From Novosphingobium sp. PhB165 (lineage in GTDB: Bacteria; Pseudomonadota; Alphaproteobacteria; Sphingomonadales; Sphingomonadaceae), in the NCBI RefSeq assembly GCF_004341845.1, contig NZ_SLVB01000001.1:248001-312000 (forward strand): DNA of 64,000 nucleotides, in the 5' to 3' direction. Within the stretch, counting starts at the first letter, position 1; every line of letters begins with the position of its first letter. Shown here one piece after another: positions 1 through 8,322 of the stretch. The position numbers and the translations under genes are program-made. The notes beneath the pieces are model-generated. The model was not told the DNA's origin. It searched no databases and saw nothing but the letters and a program-made list of their open reading frames with translations.

Positions 1-426
1 GGTTCGATCAAGCGCTTCAAGGCTCTTGAAGAGCAGCTTTCGGGTGACACCGCCGGTCTCACCAAGAAGGAAGTTCTCCAGCTGACGCGCGAGCGCGACA
101 AGCTTGAGCTTTCGCTCGGCGGTATCCGCGACATGGGTGGCATTCCGGACGTGATGTTCGTGATCGACGCCAACAAGGAAGCGCTGGCCATCAAGGAAGC
201 CAACGTCCTTGGCATCCCCGTCATCGCCGTGCTCGACACCAACGTCGACCCGCAGGGCATCTCGTTCCCGATCCCGGGTAACGACGACGCCAGCCGCGCC
301 GTGCGTCTGTACTGCGAGGCCGTTGCCCAGGCAGCGACCAAGGGTGGCCGTGACGCGCTCGTGAACAGCGGTGCCGACATCGGCGCCATGGACGAGCCGG
401 TTGCCGAAGAGGCTATCGAGGCCTGA
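1..426 (+). CDS. rpsB: 30S ribosomal protein S2 (uS2), 5' truncated by window
   Basis: This is the C-terminal ~141 residues of ribosomal protein uS2; the reading frame is open from base 1, so the start lies outside the window. The block around [19 protein letters not shown], followed by [14 protein letters not shown] and the [12 protein letters not shown] segment, is the conserved C-terminal core of uS2. uS2 joins the small subunit late, at the head-body junction, and helps bS1 bind. The tail after the globular domain is acidic and Glu/Ala-rich. tsf follows 117 bp downstream, the usual bacterial pairing, so the two are very likely co-transcribed. Confidence 0.97.
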   Translation, partial: GSIKRFKALEEQLSGDTAGLTKKEVLQLTRERDKLELSLGGIRDMGGIPDVMFVIDANKEALAIKEANVLGIPVIAVLDTNVDPQGISFPIPGNDDASRAVRLYCEAVAQAATKGGRDALVNSGADIGAMDEPVAEEAIEA

Positions 427-431
427 TAGGT

Positions 432-471
432 CCGGCGACGACTTTTTCGTCATGGAATTGTCGCGCGCCGG
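432..471 (+). other. Imperfect hairpin in the rpsB-tsf intergenic region
   Basis: CCGGCG-A-CGAC pairs with GTCG-CG-CGCCGG across a 17-nt loop. No U-run follows the outer stem. In other bacteria the rpsB-tsf spacer holds an attenuator or processing site that reduces tsf expression; a similar role here is inference only. Confidence 0.35.
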
Positions 472-543
472 GTCCAATGGGCCTGGCGCGCATCCATTTT
501 AAGGGCCGAGAACCGGTCCGACCCAAACAAGAGGATTTGAGCG

Positions 544-1467
544 ATGGCTTACACCGCCGCTGACGTGAAGAACCTGCGCGAGCGCACTGGCGCCGGCATG
601 ATGGACTGCAAGAAGGCTCTGGACGAGACCGGTGGCGACATCGAAGCCGCTGTGGACGCTCTGCGCGCCAAGGGTCTGGCTGCTGCCGCCAAGAAGTCGA
701 GCCGCACCGCGGCTGAAGGCCTCGTCGGCGTGACCGTGACCGGCACCAAGGGCGTTGCCGTCGAAGTCAACTCGGAAACCGACTTCGTCGCCAAGAACGA
801 CCAGTTCCAGGACTTCGTCCGCAAGACCACCGAAGTCGCCCTCGGCGTTGCCGGTGACGACGTGGAAGCGCTCAAGGCTGCTGCCTACCCGGGCGGCGGC
901 ACCGTTGGCGACGCGCTGACCAACAATGTCGCGACCATCGGTGAGAACCAGCAGGTTCGCCGCATGAAGACCGTCGAAGTGGCCCAGGGCCTCGTCGTTC
1001 CCTACATGCACAACGCTGCCGCGCCGAACCTCGGCAAGATCGGCGTGCTCGTGGCGCTCGAATCGGAAGCTCCGGCTGCCGCTCTCGAAGCCCTTGGCAA
1101 GCAGATCGCGATGCACATCGCCGCTGCCTTCCCGCTGGCTCTGACCGCTGACGACCTCGACGCCGACCTGATCGCTCGCGAGCGCAAGATCGCCGAAGAA
1201 AAGGCCGCCGAATCGGGCAAGCCCGAAGCCGTGCAGGCCAAGATGGTCGATGGCGCGATCGCCAAGTACGCCAAGGAAAACGCTCTGCTTTCGCAGGTCT
1301 TCGTCATGGACAACAAGACCCCGATCCAGCAGGTCGTCGACCAGGCCGGCAAGGAAGCCGGTGCCAAGATCGTGCTGAAGGACTACGTCCGCTTCCAGCT
1401 CGGCGAAGGCATCGAGAAGGAAGTTTCGGACTTCGCCGCCGAAGTGGCTGCCGCTGTCGCCGGCTGA
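544..1467 (+). CDS. tsf: Elongation factor Ts
   Basis: EF-Ts is the cytoplasmic guanine nucleotide exchange factor that regenerates EF-Tu-GTP. The 307-residue length is normal. Residues 1-50 form the UBA-like N-terminal domain that contacts EF-Tu ([19 protein letters not shown]). The diagnostic TDFVAKN motif at about residues 79-85 begins the core. A purine-rich AAGAGGA lies ~8 bases upstream of the ATG. The gene follows rpsB and is closed by a strong intrinsic terminator, so rpsB-tsf is a complete two-gene transcription unit at this end. Confidence 0.98.
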   Translation: MAYTAADVKNLRERTGAGMMDCKKALDETGGDIEAAVDALRAKGLAAAAKKSSRTAAEGLVGVTVTGTKGVAVEVNSETDFVAKNDQFQDFVRKTTEVALGVAGDDVEALKAAAYPGGGTVGDALTNNVATIGENQQVRRMKTVEVAQGLVVPYMHNAAAPNLGKIGVLVALESEAPAAALEALGKQIAMHIAAAFPLALTADDLDADLIARERKIAEEKAAESGKPEAVQAKMVDGAIAKYAKENALLSQVFVMDNKTPIQQVVDQAGKEAGAKIVLKDYVRFQLGEGIEKEVSDFAAEVAAAVAG

Positions 1468-1490
1468 TCCTTCGCGGATACCGAGATAAG

Positions 1491-1527
1491 AAAAGGGCCG
1501 GGGAGCTTTGGCTTCCCGGCCCTTTTT
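1491..1527. terminator. Bidirectional intrinsic terminator between tsf and the convergent oxidoreductase
   Basis: GGGCCGGGGAGC (1495-1506) pairs with GCTTCCCGGCCC (1511-1522), including one G-U pair, around a TTTG loop. AAAA precedes and TTTTT follows, so it can act on both strands between two convergent genes. Confidence 0.85.
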
Positions 1528-1546
1528 CTTTGCGTGCGTGCCGGGA

Positions 1547-2155
1547 TCAATAGGCGGCGGTAAAGCGCGCGCGGCTGTGCCGGTGGGCTTCCAGTTCGTC
1601 GACCATGGCCACGGCAAAGTCCGCGAAGCTGATCTTGCTCTCGCCTGCATCGTCGGTGACGAGCTGGTCGGTGCCGGGGCGATAGCTTCCGGTGCGCGGG
1701 CCTTCGAAGATCAGGGCTGCGGGTGAGAAGAAAGTCCAGTCCACGTCCTTGGTCTGACGCAGCACATCGAGGAATGCGATCCCGCCCATGGCCGCACCCT
1801 TCCAGGCTTCGGGAAATTCGGGATCGTCGATCACCCGCACGCCCGGCGCCACTTCGAGGCTGGCGGCGCCGCCGGTGATCAGCAGGCGCGGCACGCCGGC
1901 CTTGCGGACAGCGGCCAGCAGGGCTTCGGCGGTAACATCGAAGTGCAGGGCGCTGATTACGGCATCGTTGCCCGCGATGAGGGCGGCGAGGGCATCGGAA
2001 TCGGACGCGTCAGCGGCCTTGGCCGTCACGCCGTCAATCGCGGGAATCTTTTCCGGATTGCGGGCGATGGCGAGCACCTGATGTCCGCGCCGCGCGGCTT
2101 CCTTGGCGATTTCCGATCCGGCGCGGCCGCTGGCGCCAAGGACTGCGATCTTCAT
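1547..2155 (-). CDS. NAD(P)-binding Rossmann-fold oxidoreductase (NmrA/YwnB-like)
   Basis: The protein is a ~202-residue short-chain dehydrogenase-like flavin reductase/NmrA-type fold. The N-terminus MKIAVLGASGRAGSEIA holds the GxxGxxG dinucleotide motif, and the length fits the small NAD(P)H-binding family that lacks the classical YxxxK dyad. The start chosen is the ATG at 2153-2155: a GGAGA sits 8 bases upstream and the protein then begins directly at the Rossmann strand, whereas an upstream in-frame ATG adds eight unconserved residues. It is divergent from an HxlR regulator, and such pairs are often co-regulated under redox or electrophile stress. The substrate is unknown. Confidence 0.85.
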   Translation of the reverse strand: MKIAVLGASGRAGSEIAKEAARRGHQVLAIARNPEKIPAIDGVTAKAADASDSDALAALIAGNDAVISALHFDVTAEALLAAVRKAGVPRLLITGGAASLEVAPGVRVIDDPEFPEAWKGAAMGGIAFLDVLRQTKDVDWTFFSPAALIFEGPRTGSYRPGTDQLVTDDAGESKISFADFAVAMVDELEAHRHSRARFTAAY

Positions 2156-2209
2156 AGCGATTCTCCATGTGGTATCCAATGGTGACCAGGTGTGCTATCG
2201 AATGCGCCC

Positions 2210-2650
2210 ATGCAAGAAGGCACGTTTATCGCACCGGGTTACCCCGAGGAAACCACATCTCCCGAATCTCGCGCACCGGATGTCTACGCTGCCAACTGCC
2301 CGACGCGGCAATTGCTCGATCGCGTGGCGGACAAATGGAGCGTGCTGATCCTTACCACGCTTGGTCATGGCGAGATGCGCTTCAATGCGCTGAAGCGGCG
2401 GATCGACGGGATTTCGCAGAAAATGTTGAGCCAGACCCTGCGCTCGCTCGAGCGTGACGGGCTGGTGCTCCGCCATGTCGTGCCGACCGTGCCGGTGACG
2501 GTCGGCTATGCGATCAGTCCGTTGGGCCGGGAATTGCTGGATGCCCTGCAAGCGATGATAGACTGGGCTGAATTGCGGATGGCTGTGGTGGCCGAGGCGC
2601 AGCAGGCATACGACTTGCGCGAGCGTGCTTTGAGCGCTGCTTGGAATTAG
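2210..2650 (+). CDS. HxlR-family winged-helix transcriptional regulator
   Basis: This ~146-residue protein matches HxlR/DUF24 regulators: [19 protein letters not shown] opens the winged helix, and the recognition region [19 protein letters not shown] is typical. The Cys in CPT is the conserved N-terminal cysteine that many family members use to sense oxidants or electrophiles. The start is uncertain. An in-frame GTG lies at 2192 and an ATG at 2210, and neither has a convincing ribosome-binding site; I prefer the ATG. Only ~54 bp separate it from the divergent oxidoreductase start, so it probably controls that gene and itself. Confidence 0.88.
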   Translation: MQEGTFIAPGYPEETTSPESRAPDVYAANCPTRQLLDRVADKWSVLILTTLGHGEMRFNALKRRIDGISQKMLSQTLRSLERDGLVLRHVVPTVPVTVGYAISPLGRELLDALQAMIDWAELRMAVVAEAQQAYDLRERALSAAWN

Positions 2651-2721
2651 CGGCATTTTTCCGGCGCTGGTCGGACAGAGGCCTTGCTGCGTCGATCCGC
2701 GCTCATCCACAGTCTCGCCCC

Positions 2722-2750
2722 TTGGCAATTTCCGCGCGCGCTCCTAAAGC
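2722..2750 (+). promoter_or_regulatory. Candidate sigma70-type promoter for the pyrH operon
   Basis: TTGGCA (2722-2727), a 17-nt spacer and TAAAGC (2745-2750) lie 34 bases before the pyrH start. The -35 matches consensus at five of six positions; the -10 is weak. It is the best match in the 134-bp gap after the HxlR gene. Confidence 0.35.
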
Positions 2751-2784
2751 CGGGGCCATCCAGCCCCCGAGGAGAAGTGCGGCC

Positions 2785-3504
2785 ATGAGTTCCCCCTACA
2801 AACGCGTCCTTCTCAAATTGTCGGGCGAAGTTCTGATGGGGAACCAGCAGTACGGGATCGATTCCGATTTCGTCGCCGAACTCGCCAAGGAAGTGAAGGC
2901 GGCCAAAGAGACCGGCCTTGAGATCTGCCTCGTCATCGGCGGCGGCAATATCTTCCGCGGCATGGCCGGTGCTGCGCGCGGAATGGACCGTGCGCAGGCC
3001 GATTACATGGGCATGCTGGCCACCGTCATGAACGCGCTCGCCATGCAGAACGCGCTTGAGCAGCTTGGCGTGCATACGCGCGTACAGTCGGCCCTGCAGA
3101 TGGATCAGGTCTGCGAGCCGGTAATCCGCCGCCGCGCCGAGCGCCACCTTGAGAAGGGCCGCGTGGTGATCTTCGCCGCCGGCGTCGGCGCGCCTTACTT
3201 CACCACCGATTCGGGCGCCGCGCTGCGCGCTGCCGAGATGCAGTGCGACGCGCTGCTCAAGGGCACCAGCGTCGACGGCGTCTACGACAGCGATCCGAAG
3301 AAGAACCCGGACGCCAAGCGTTACGAAACCGTCGATTACGACACTGTTCTTGCAGACAATCTGCAAGTGATGGACGCATCCGCCGTTGCGCTCTGCCGCG
3401 ATAACAATATTCCGATTGTCGTGTTCTCGATCCGCGAGAAGGGCAACCTTGCCACTGTTCTCGCCGGTGGCGGAACCAAGACGATCGTCCAGAAAGGAGC
3501 CTGA
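2785..3504 (+). CDS. pyrH: UMP kinase
   Basis: UMP kinase phosphorylates UMP to UDP with ATP and is a hexameric cytoplasmic enzyme of the amino-acid-kinase fold. The 239-residue length is standard. [15 protein letters not shown] is the N-terminal nucleotide-binding segment, [11 protein letters not shown] the UMP/ATP loop, and [15 protein letters not shown] the family signature. The ATG at 2785 is chosen because GAGGAGAAG lies 7 bases upstream and the conserved protein begins there; the open frame extends further upstream without homology. It is the first gene of the pyrH-frr-uppS-cdsA-dxr-rseP-bamA-skp-fabZ run. Confidence 0.97.
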   Translation: MSSPYKRVLLKLSGEVLMGNQQYGIDSDFVAELAKEVKAAKETGLEICLVIGGGNIFRGMAGAARGMDRAQADYMGMLATVMNALAMQNALEQLGVHTRVQSALQMDQVCEPVIRRRAERHLEKGRVVIFAAGVGAPYFTTDSGAALRAAEMQCDALLKGTSVDGVYDSDPKKNPDAKRYETVDYDTVLADNLQVMDASAVALCRDNNIPIVVFSIREKGNLATVLAGGGTKTIVQKGA

Positions 3505-3507
3505 CCC

Positions 3508-4065
3508 ATGGCCAAGTACGACAAGGCGGACCTCGAACGCCGCATGAAGGGCGCGATCGACGCGCTCAAGCACGACCTTTCGGGTCTGCGCACCGGCCGC
3601 GCCAATACCGCGCTGCTCGAGCCGATCATGGTCACCGTTTATGGCGCCAACACGCCGATCACGCAGGTCGCGACGATCTCCGCTCCCGAGCCGCGCATGC
3701 TTTCGGTGCAGGTGTGGGACAAGTCGAACATCGGGCCCGTCGAAAAGGCGATCCGTTCGGCGGGTCTCGGCCTCAACCCGATCAATGACGGCAATACGCT
3801 GCGTCTGCCGATTCCGGATCTGACCGAAGAGCGCCGCAAGGAACTCGCCAAGCTCGCCAGCTCTTACGCGGAGAAGGCCCGTGTCGCCGTGCGCAACGTG
3901 CGCCGCGACGGCATCGAGAACCTGAAGGCCGACGAGAAGAAGAAGGAAATTTCGGAAGACGAGCGCAAGCGCAGCGAAACCGAAGTCCAGAAGCTGACCG
4001 ACGACATCATCAAGCAGCTTGATGAGGAATTCGGCCGCAAGGAGAAGGAAATCCTCGGTAAGTGA
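3508..4065 (+). CDS. frr: Ribosome recycling factor
   Basis: RRF works with EF-G to split post-termination ribosomes. At 185 residues it has the family length. The N-terminal helix contains LSGLRTGRANTALLEP, and the C-terminal coiled coil carries VRNVRRDGIENLK, both standard RRF signatures. It starts 3 bases after the pyrH stop, with AGGAGCC of the pyrH end serving as its ribosome-binding site, so the two are translationally linked. Confidence 0.98.
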   Translation: MAKYDKADLERRMKGAIDALKHDLSGLRTGRANTALLEPIMVTVYGANTPITQVATISAPEPRMLSVQVWDKSNIGPVEKAIRSAGLGLNPINDGNTLRLPIPDLTEERRKELAKLASSYAEKARVAVRNVRRDGIENLKADEKKKEISEDERKRSETEVQKLTDDIIKQLDEEFGRKEKEILGK

Positions 4066-4096
4066 GGCCTTTGGGCCTCTCCGGGAGGAATGTCTG

Positions 4097-4801
4097 ATGG
4101 CGAAGAGTGAGCCCGCGAAAAGTGGCCCCGCTGTGGCGCGCCATGTTGCCATCATCATGGATGGCAACGGGCGCTGGGCGAAGAAGCGCCACCTGCCGCG
4201 CGCGCTGGGCCACCAGCGCGGGGTCGAGGCGGTGCGCCGCGTCGTGCGCGGTGCGCGCGAGTTGGGGCTGGAAGCGCTGACGCTCTACGCCTTCTCCACC
4301 GAGAACTGGCGCCGGCCGGAGGAAGAGGTCTCTGACCTCATGAGCCTGATGAAGCGCTTCATCCTCTCCGACCTCGACGAGTTCGCAGCAGCCGGGGTTC
4401 GGCTGAAAATTATCGGCGATTACAAGGCCTTCAAGCCCGATGTTGTCGAACTGGTCGAAGGCGCCGTAGCGCGCACGGCGGCCAATACCGGCACTACGCT
4501 GGCGGTTGCGCTCAATTACGGTTCGCAGGACGAGATCGCCCGCGCCGCCACCAAGGCGGCCGAAAAGGGCCCGATCACGCCCGAGACCATCGCCGCCGAA
4601 CTCGATACTGCCGATCTTCCACCGCTCGACCTGCTGATCCGCACGTCGGGCGAAGTGCGCCTCTCGAACTTCCTGCTGTGGCAGGCGGCCTATGCCGAGA
4701 TGCTCTTTACCGACGTGCTTTGGCCGGACTTCTCGGTCGATCACCTGCGTGAGGCGCTTGAGGAATTCGCGAACAGGGAGCGACGCTATGGCGGACGCTG
4801 A
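4097..4801 (+). CDS. uppS: Di-trans,poly-cis-undecaprenyl-diphosphate synthase (UPP synthase)
   Basis: UppS condenses isopentenyl diphosphate onto farnesyl diphosphate to make the C55 carrier used for peptidoglycan and polysaccharide export. Near residue 22 the catalytic Asp lies in IIMDGNGRWAKKR. LTLYAFSTENWRRP and the C-terminal DLLIRTSGEVRLSNFLLWQ complete the cis-prenyltransferase signatures; the 234-residue length is slightly short but normal. The ATG at 4097 is chosen for the GGGAGGA 7 bases upstream. The 3' end overlaps cdsA by 14 bases. Confidence 0.97.
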   Translation: MAKSEPAKSGPAVARHVAIIMDGNGRWAKKRHLPRALGHQRGVEAVRRVVRGARELGLEALTLYAFSTENWRRPEEEVSDLMSLMKRFILSDLDEFAAAGVRLKIIGDYKAFKPDVVELVEGAVARTAANTGTTLAVALNYGSQDEIARAATKAAEKGPITPETIAAELDTADLPPLDLLIRTSGEVRLSNFLLWQAAYAEMLFTDVLWPDFSVDHLREALEEFANRERRYGGR

Positions 4802-5561
4802 TCCGGTAAGGAAGAAGTCCGACCTGGGCGCGCGCACGGTTTCGGCTGTGGTCATGCTGGCAGTTGCCGGCGCCGCGCTGTGGCTGGGCGGATCGGTCTG
4901 GACGGCCTTCGTCTGTGTAATCGCGCTGGGCGTGCTGTGGGAATGGGTCAAGCTGTCGCGAGCGGCGATGACCGATCCGATGCACCGCGGTCTGATGAAC
5001 TTCGCGGGCATGTTCTATATCGGCGTGGGGGCAGCCATGCTGCTGTTCCTGCGCAATCCGGCTTTCAGTCTGGCGCCGCTGCTGACCGTGCTGCTTACAG
5101 TGATTGGCGTCGATATCGGCGCCTATTTCACCGGGCGTGCTCTCGGCGGTCCGAAGATCGCGCCTGCCATCAGCCCCTCAAAGACGTGGTCCGGCTTGCT
5201 CGGCGGTGTGCTGGGGGCAACATTGGTGCTCTTCGGCGCGGCGCGGTTCTGGCAGGAGGGCATGATTTCGATACTGGCGCAGGGCAATGCGGCCGATGGC
5301 CTGTCTTGCTTCGGCTCGCAGCCGTGCTGGTATCTGACGGCCAGTTCCGTGGCGCTGTTCGCTTCGTGCCTGATGACGGGGCTTTTCGTCGCCGTCTGTG
5401 CGCAGGCGGGTGACTTCTTCGAGAGCTGGCTGAAGCGCCGCGCGGGCGTCAAGGATTCGGGCAACTTCATTCCCGGCCACGGCGGTTTCTTTGACCGTGC
5501 GGACGGCCTGCTTGCGGTGCTGTTCCTGCTTGCACTCATGATCCTGTTCCAGCCGAGGTAA
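4788..5561 (+). CDS. cdsA: Phosphatidate cytidylyltransferase (CDP-diacylglycerol synthase)
   Basis: CdsA activates phosphatidic acid with CTP, giving CDP-diacylglycerol, the precursor for PgsA encoded later in this window. The 257-residue membrane protein has about seven predicted helices. The C-terminal signature DSGNFIPGHGGFFDRADGL contains the conserved metal-binding acidic and glycine residues, preceded by SWLKRRAGVK. The ATG at 4788 is chosen: AGGGAG lies 7 bases upstream and the protein begins with a short cytoplasmic tail before the first helix. Its start sits inside the end of uppS, consistent with coupled translation. Confidence 0.95.
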   Translation: MADADPVRKKSDLGARTVSAVVMLAVAGAALWLGGSVWTAFVCVIALGVLWEWVKLSRAAMTDPMHRGLMNFAGMFYIGVGAAMLLFLRNPAFSLAPLLTVLLTVIGVDIGAYFTGRALGGPKIAPAISPSKTWSGLLGGVLGATLVLFGAARFWQEGMISILAQGNAADGLSCFGSQPCWYLTASSVALFASCLMTGLFVAVCAQAGDFFESWLKRRAGVKDSGNFIPGHGGFFDRADGLLAVLFLLALMILFQPR

Positions 5562-5569
5562 GGGGTCCC

Positions 5570-6730
5570 ATGACCGTTCAGCGCTCCATCTGCATTCTTG
5601 GCGCCACTGGCTCCGTCGGGGCGTCGACGCTGGACCTCGTGCGGCGAAATCCGGCGGACTGGCGTGTCACTGTGCTGACCGCTCATTCCAACGTCGACGA
5701 ACTGGCGAAGCTGGCGCGCGAATTCGCCGTCGACCTTGCAGTCATTGCCGACGAGGCGCGCCTCCCGGCATTGCGCGAGGCGCTTGGCGGGACCGGCATC
5801 GCCGCGGCCGGAGGACGACAGGCGCTTGTCGAGGCGGCAGGGCGAGGTGCCGACATGACCGTTGCCGCCATCGTCGGCTGCGCCGGTCTGGCGCCGACCA
5901 TGGCCGCCATCGAGCAGGGCGGCGCGATCGCTCTGGCGAACAAGGAAGCGCTGGTCTCGGCCGGCGGCGTGATGATGGCGGCGGTCGCCCGGCACGGCGC
6001 CACGCTGCTTCCGATCGATTCCGAGCACAATGCGATCTTCCAGTGCCTCCAGGGCAACGACATTGCCCATGTCCGGTCGATCACGCTGACTGCCAGCGGC
6101 GGCCCGTTCCGCGAATGGAGCTGGGAACAGCTTCAGGCCGCAACGCCCGCGCAGGCGGTCAAGCACCCCAATTGGGACATGGGCGCCAAGATCAGCGTCG
6201 ATTCGGCCACCATGTTCAACAAGGGCCTCGAACTGATCGAGGCGCACCATTTGTTCCCCATCGGGCTCGACCGGCTGCGGATCGTGGTGCACCCGCAATC
6301 GATCGTCCATTCGATGGTTGAGTACCGCGACGGTTCGACGCTGGCGCAGCTCGGGCCTTCCGACATGCGCGTGCCGATTGCCGCCGCCTTGGCGTGGCCC
6401 GCGCGCATGGACACGCCTTGCGATCCGCTGGACCTTGCCGCGATAGGCGAGCTAACCTTCCGTAAGCCCGACGAAACACGCTTTCCCGCAACGCGCCTTG
6501 CGCGGGCAGCGGCTGAGGCGGGCGGCGCGATTCCCGCCGTGCTCAATGCCGCCAACGAAGTCGCCGTGGCGGCTTTTCTCGCCGGTCAGATCCCGTTCAC
6601 CCGCATTGCCGAACATGTCGAGGACGTGCTGGGCGCTTACGCGCCACCGGCTCCGGCCAGCCTTGACGACGTGCTGGCTGTTGACGCCGAGGCCCGCGCA
6701 AGGGCAAGCATGGTGGCGGGACCCGCGTAA
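5570..6730 (+). CDS. dxr: 1-deoxy-D-xylulose-5-phosphate reductoisomerase
   Basis: DXR makes 2-C-methyl-D-erythritol 4-phosphate, the committed step of the MEP isoprenoid pathway that ultimately feeds UppS upstream. The protein has 386 residues. GATGSVGASTLDLVRR is the N-terminal NADPH site, ALANKEALVSAGG the linker, and WDMGAKISVDSATMFNKGLE includes the metal and substrate ligands. It follows cdsA by 8 bases. Confidence 0.98.
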   Translation: MTVQRSICILGATGSVGASTLDLVRRNPADWRVTVLTAHSNVDELAKLAREFAVDLAVIADEARLPALREALGGTGIAAAGGRQALVEAAGRGADMTVAAIVGCAGLAPTMAAIEQGGAIALANKEALVSAGGVMMAAVARHGATLLPIDSEHNAIFQCLQGNDIAHVRSITLTASGGPFREWSWEQLQAATPAQAVKHPNWDMGAKISVDSATMFNKGLELIEAHHLFPIGLDRLRIVVHPQSIVHSMVEYRDGSTLAQLGPSDMRVPIAAALAWPARMDTPCDPLDLAAIGELTFRKPDETRFPATRLARAAAEAGGAIPAVLNAANEVAVAAFLAGQIPFTRIAEHVEDVLGAYAPPAPASLDDVLAVDAEARARASMVAGPA

Positions 6731-6769
6731 ACCGGAATTGGTGGCAATGCGGCGTGGGCCCGATGGAGT

Positions 6770-8164
6770 GTGCCTGACTTGACCGGATCGCCCAATCTGT
6801 TGACGACGATCTTCGCTTTCCTGCTGTTGCTGGGCCCGCTGGTGTTGATCCACGAGCTTGGCCACTACCTTGTCGGCCGCCTTTTCGGCGTGAAGGCCAA
6901 TGCCTTCTCGATCGGCTTCGGCAAGGAGATTGCCGGGTGGACCGACCGGCGCGGCACGCGCTGGAAGCTTTCGATGCTGCCGCTTGGCGGCTATGTCCAG
7001 TTCGCCGGGGACATGAATCCCGCATCGGCACCCAGTGCGGCCGAAGACGGCCTCTCGCCCGAGGAGCGCGCGCAGACTTTCCACGTGAAGCCGCTGTGGC
7101 AGCGCGCCTTGATCGTCTTTGCCGGTCCGCTGACCAATTTCCTGCTCTGCGTGCTGATTCTGGCGGCATTCGCCTGGTTCAACGGCAAGCTGGTCGCCGA
7201 TCCCGACGTGGCCGGATTTTCCCAGCACTCGGCCGCGCAGGCGGCGGGGCTTGAAGTTGGCGACCGCATTCTTGCGATCAATGGCGCGAAGATCGGCAAT
7301 GTCGCCGATATCGACCAGCACACATCGTTCTACCCCGGCAAGACCGTGCAAGTGACGGTGCGCCGGGACGGTCAGGAACTGACGCTTCCCACAAAGCTGG
7401 CCGCGGTCGAACTCAGCGACGAATTCGGCAACAAGGCCACGCTCGGCGATCTGGGAATCGACTTCGCGGCGCCGCTGGTGAGCGGCTTCTACGGCGATTC
7501 GCCGGCGCGCGCGGCCGGAATGGAAGTGGGCGATCGCATTGTCGCCGTCGGCGATGTCGGCGTTACCAGCTTCCGGCAGGTTCAGGACGTCATTGTCGCC
7601 ATCCCGGGCAAGCAGACTACGGTTACCGTGATGCGTCGCGGCGTCGCACATGTGCTACCGCTCACCGTGGCAAGCCAGTCTGTGACCGACGCCAAGGGGC
7701 AGAGTCACACGATCGGACGGATCGGTGTCCAATCCGGCGTAGGCCGGCTTGAGAAGGTTGGCGCGGTCGAAGCGCTGGGCCTCGGCGTCGATCGCAGTTT
7801 CATGATCGTGGGCAACATGATCACCGGAATCCGCCAGATCATCACCGGCGATCGCTCGATGCGGGAACTGGGTGGACCGATCAAGATGGCCAAGTATTCG
7901 GGCGAGCAGTTCAGCCTCGGATGGGGCTCGTTCGTGTTCTTCGCCGGCATGATTTCGATTAACTTGGCATTCATCAATCTCCTGCCAATTCCGGGGCTGG
8001 ACGGCGGGCACCTGGCTTTCTACGCGGCTGAACTGGTCCGTCGCAAGCCACTGGACGTACGCAGTCAGGAATGGGCGATACGCACCGGGGTGGCTTTCGT
8101 GCTGGCCTTGATGCTGTTCGTCACGGTCAACGATCTGGCGTCCCTTCCGATTTTCGGGGGATAG
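6770..8164 (+). CDS. rseP: RIP metalloprotease RseP (site-2 protease)
   Basis: RseP is an inner-membrane zinc protease that cuts anti-sigma factors and signal-peptide remnants within the membrane. The catalytic HELGH lies in the first helix (VLIHELGHYLVGRLFGV), and the second metal-ligand motif NLLPIPGLDGGHL is near the C-terminus. Two PDZ domains lie between them (around GLEVGDRILAING and GMEVGDRIVAVG). The length of about 464 residues is normal. The start is not ATG: a GTG at 6770 opens the frame, and a TTG at 6779 with GGAG at 6765-6768 is an equally possible start. It lies directly upstream of bamA, as in most proteobacteria. Confidence 0.95.
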   Translation: MPDLTGSPNLLTTIFAFLLLLGPLVLIHELGHYLVGRLFGVKANAFSIGFGKEIAGWTDRRGTRWKLSMLPLGGYVQFAGDMNPASAPSAAEDGLSPEERAQTFHVKPLWQRALIVFAGPLTNFLLCVLILAAFAWFNGKLVADPDVAGFSQHSAAQAAGLEVGDRILAINGAKIGNVADIDQHTSFYPGKTVQVTVRRDGQELTLPTKLAAVELSDEFGNKATLGDLGIDFAAPLVSGFYGDSPARAAGMEVGDRIVAVGDVGVTSFRQVQDVIVAIPGKQTTVTVMRRGVAHVLPLTVASQSVTDAKGQSHTIGRIGVQSGVGRLEKVGAVEALGLGVDRSFMIVGNMITGIRQIITGDRSMRELGGPIKMAKYSGEQFSLGWGSFVFFAGMISINLAFINLLPIPGLDGGHLAFYAAELVRRKPLDVRSQEWAIRTGVAFVLALMLFVTVNDLASLPIFGG

Positions 8165-8322
8165 CCTGAAGGAATCTTCTCTCGATCACACTTCTGTCGG
8201 GATTGGCTGCTTGATTGGATGTCATCCATCGGGCAGACGGGCGCGATTGCCTGCCGGGGAGGTAGGTAGCCTGGCGGATCGATCTCTGAGCCTCGCGTAA
8301 GCGGATACAGGAATTTGCTTGA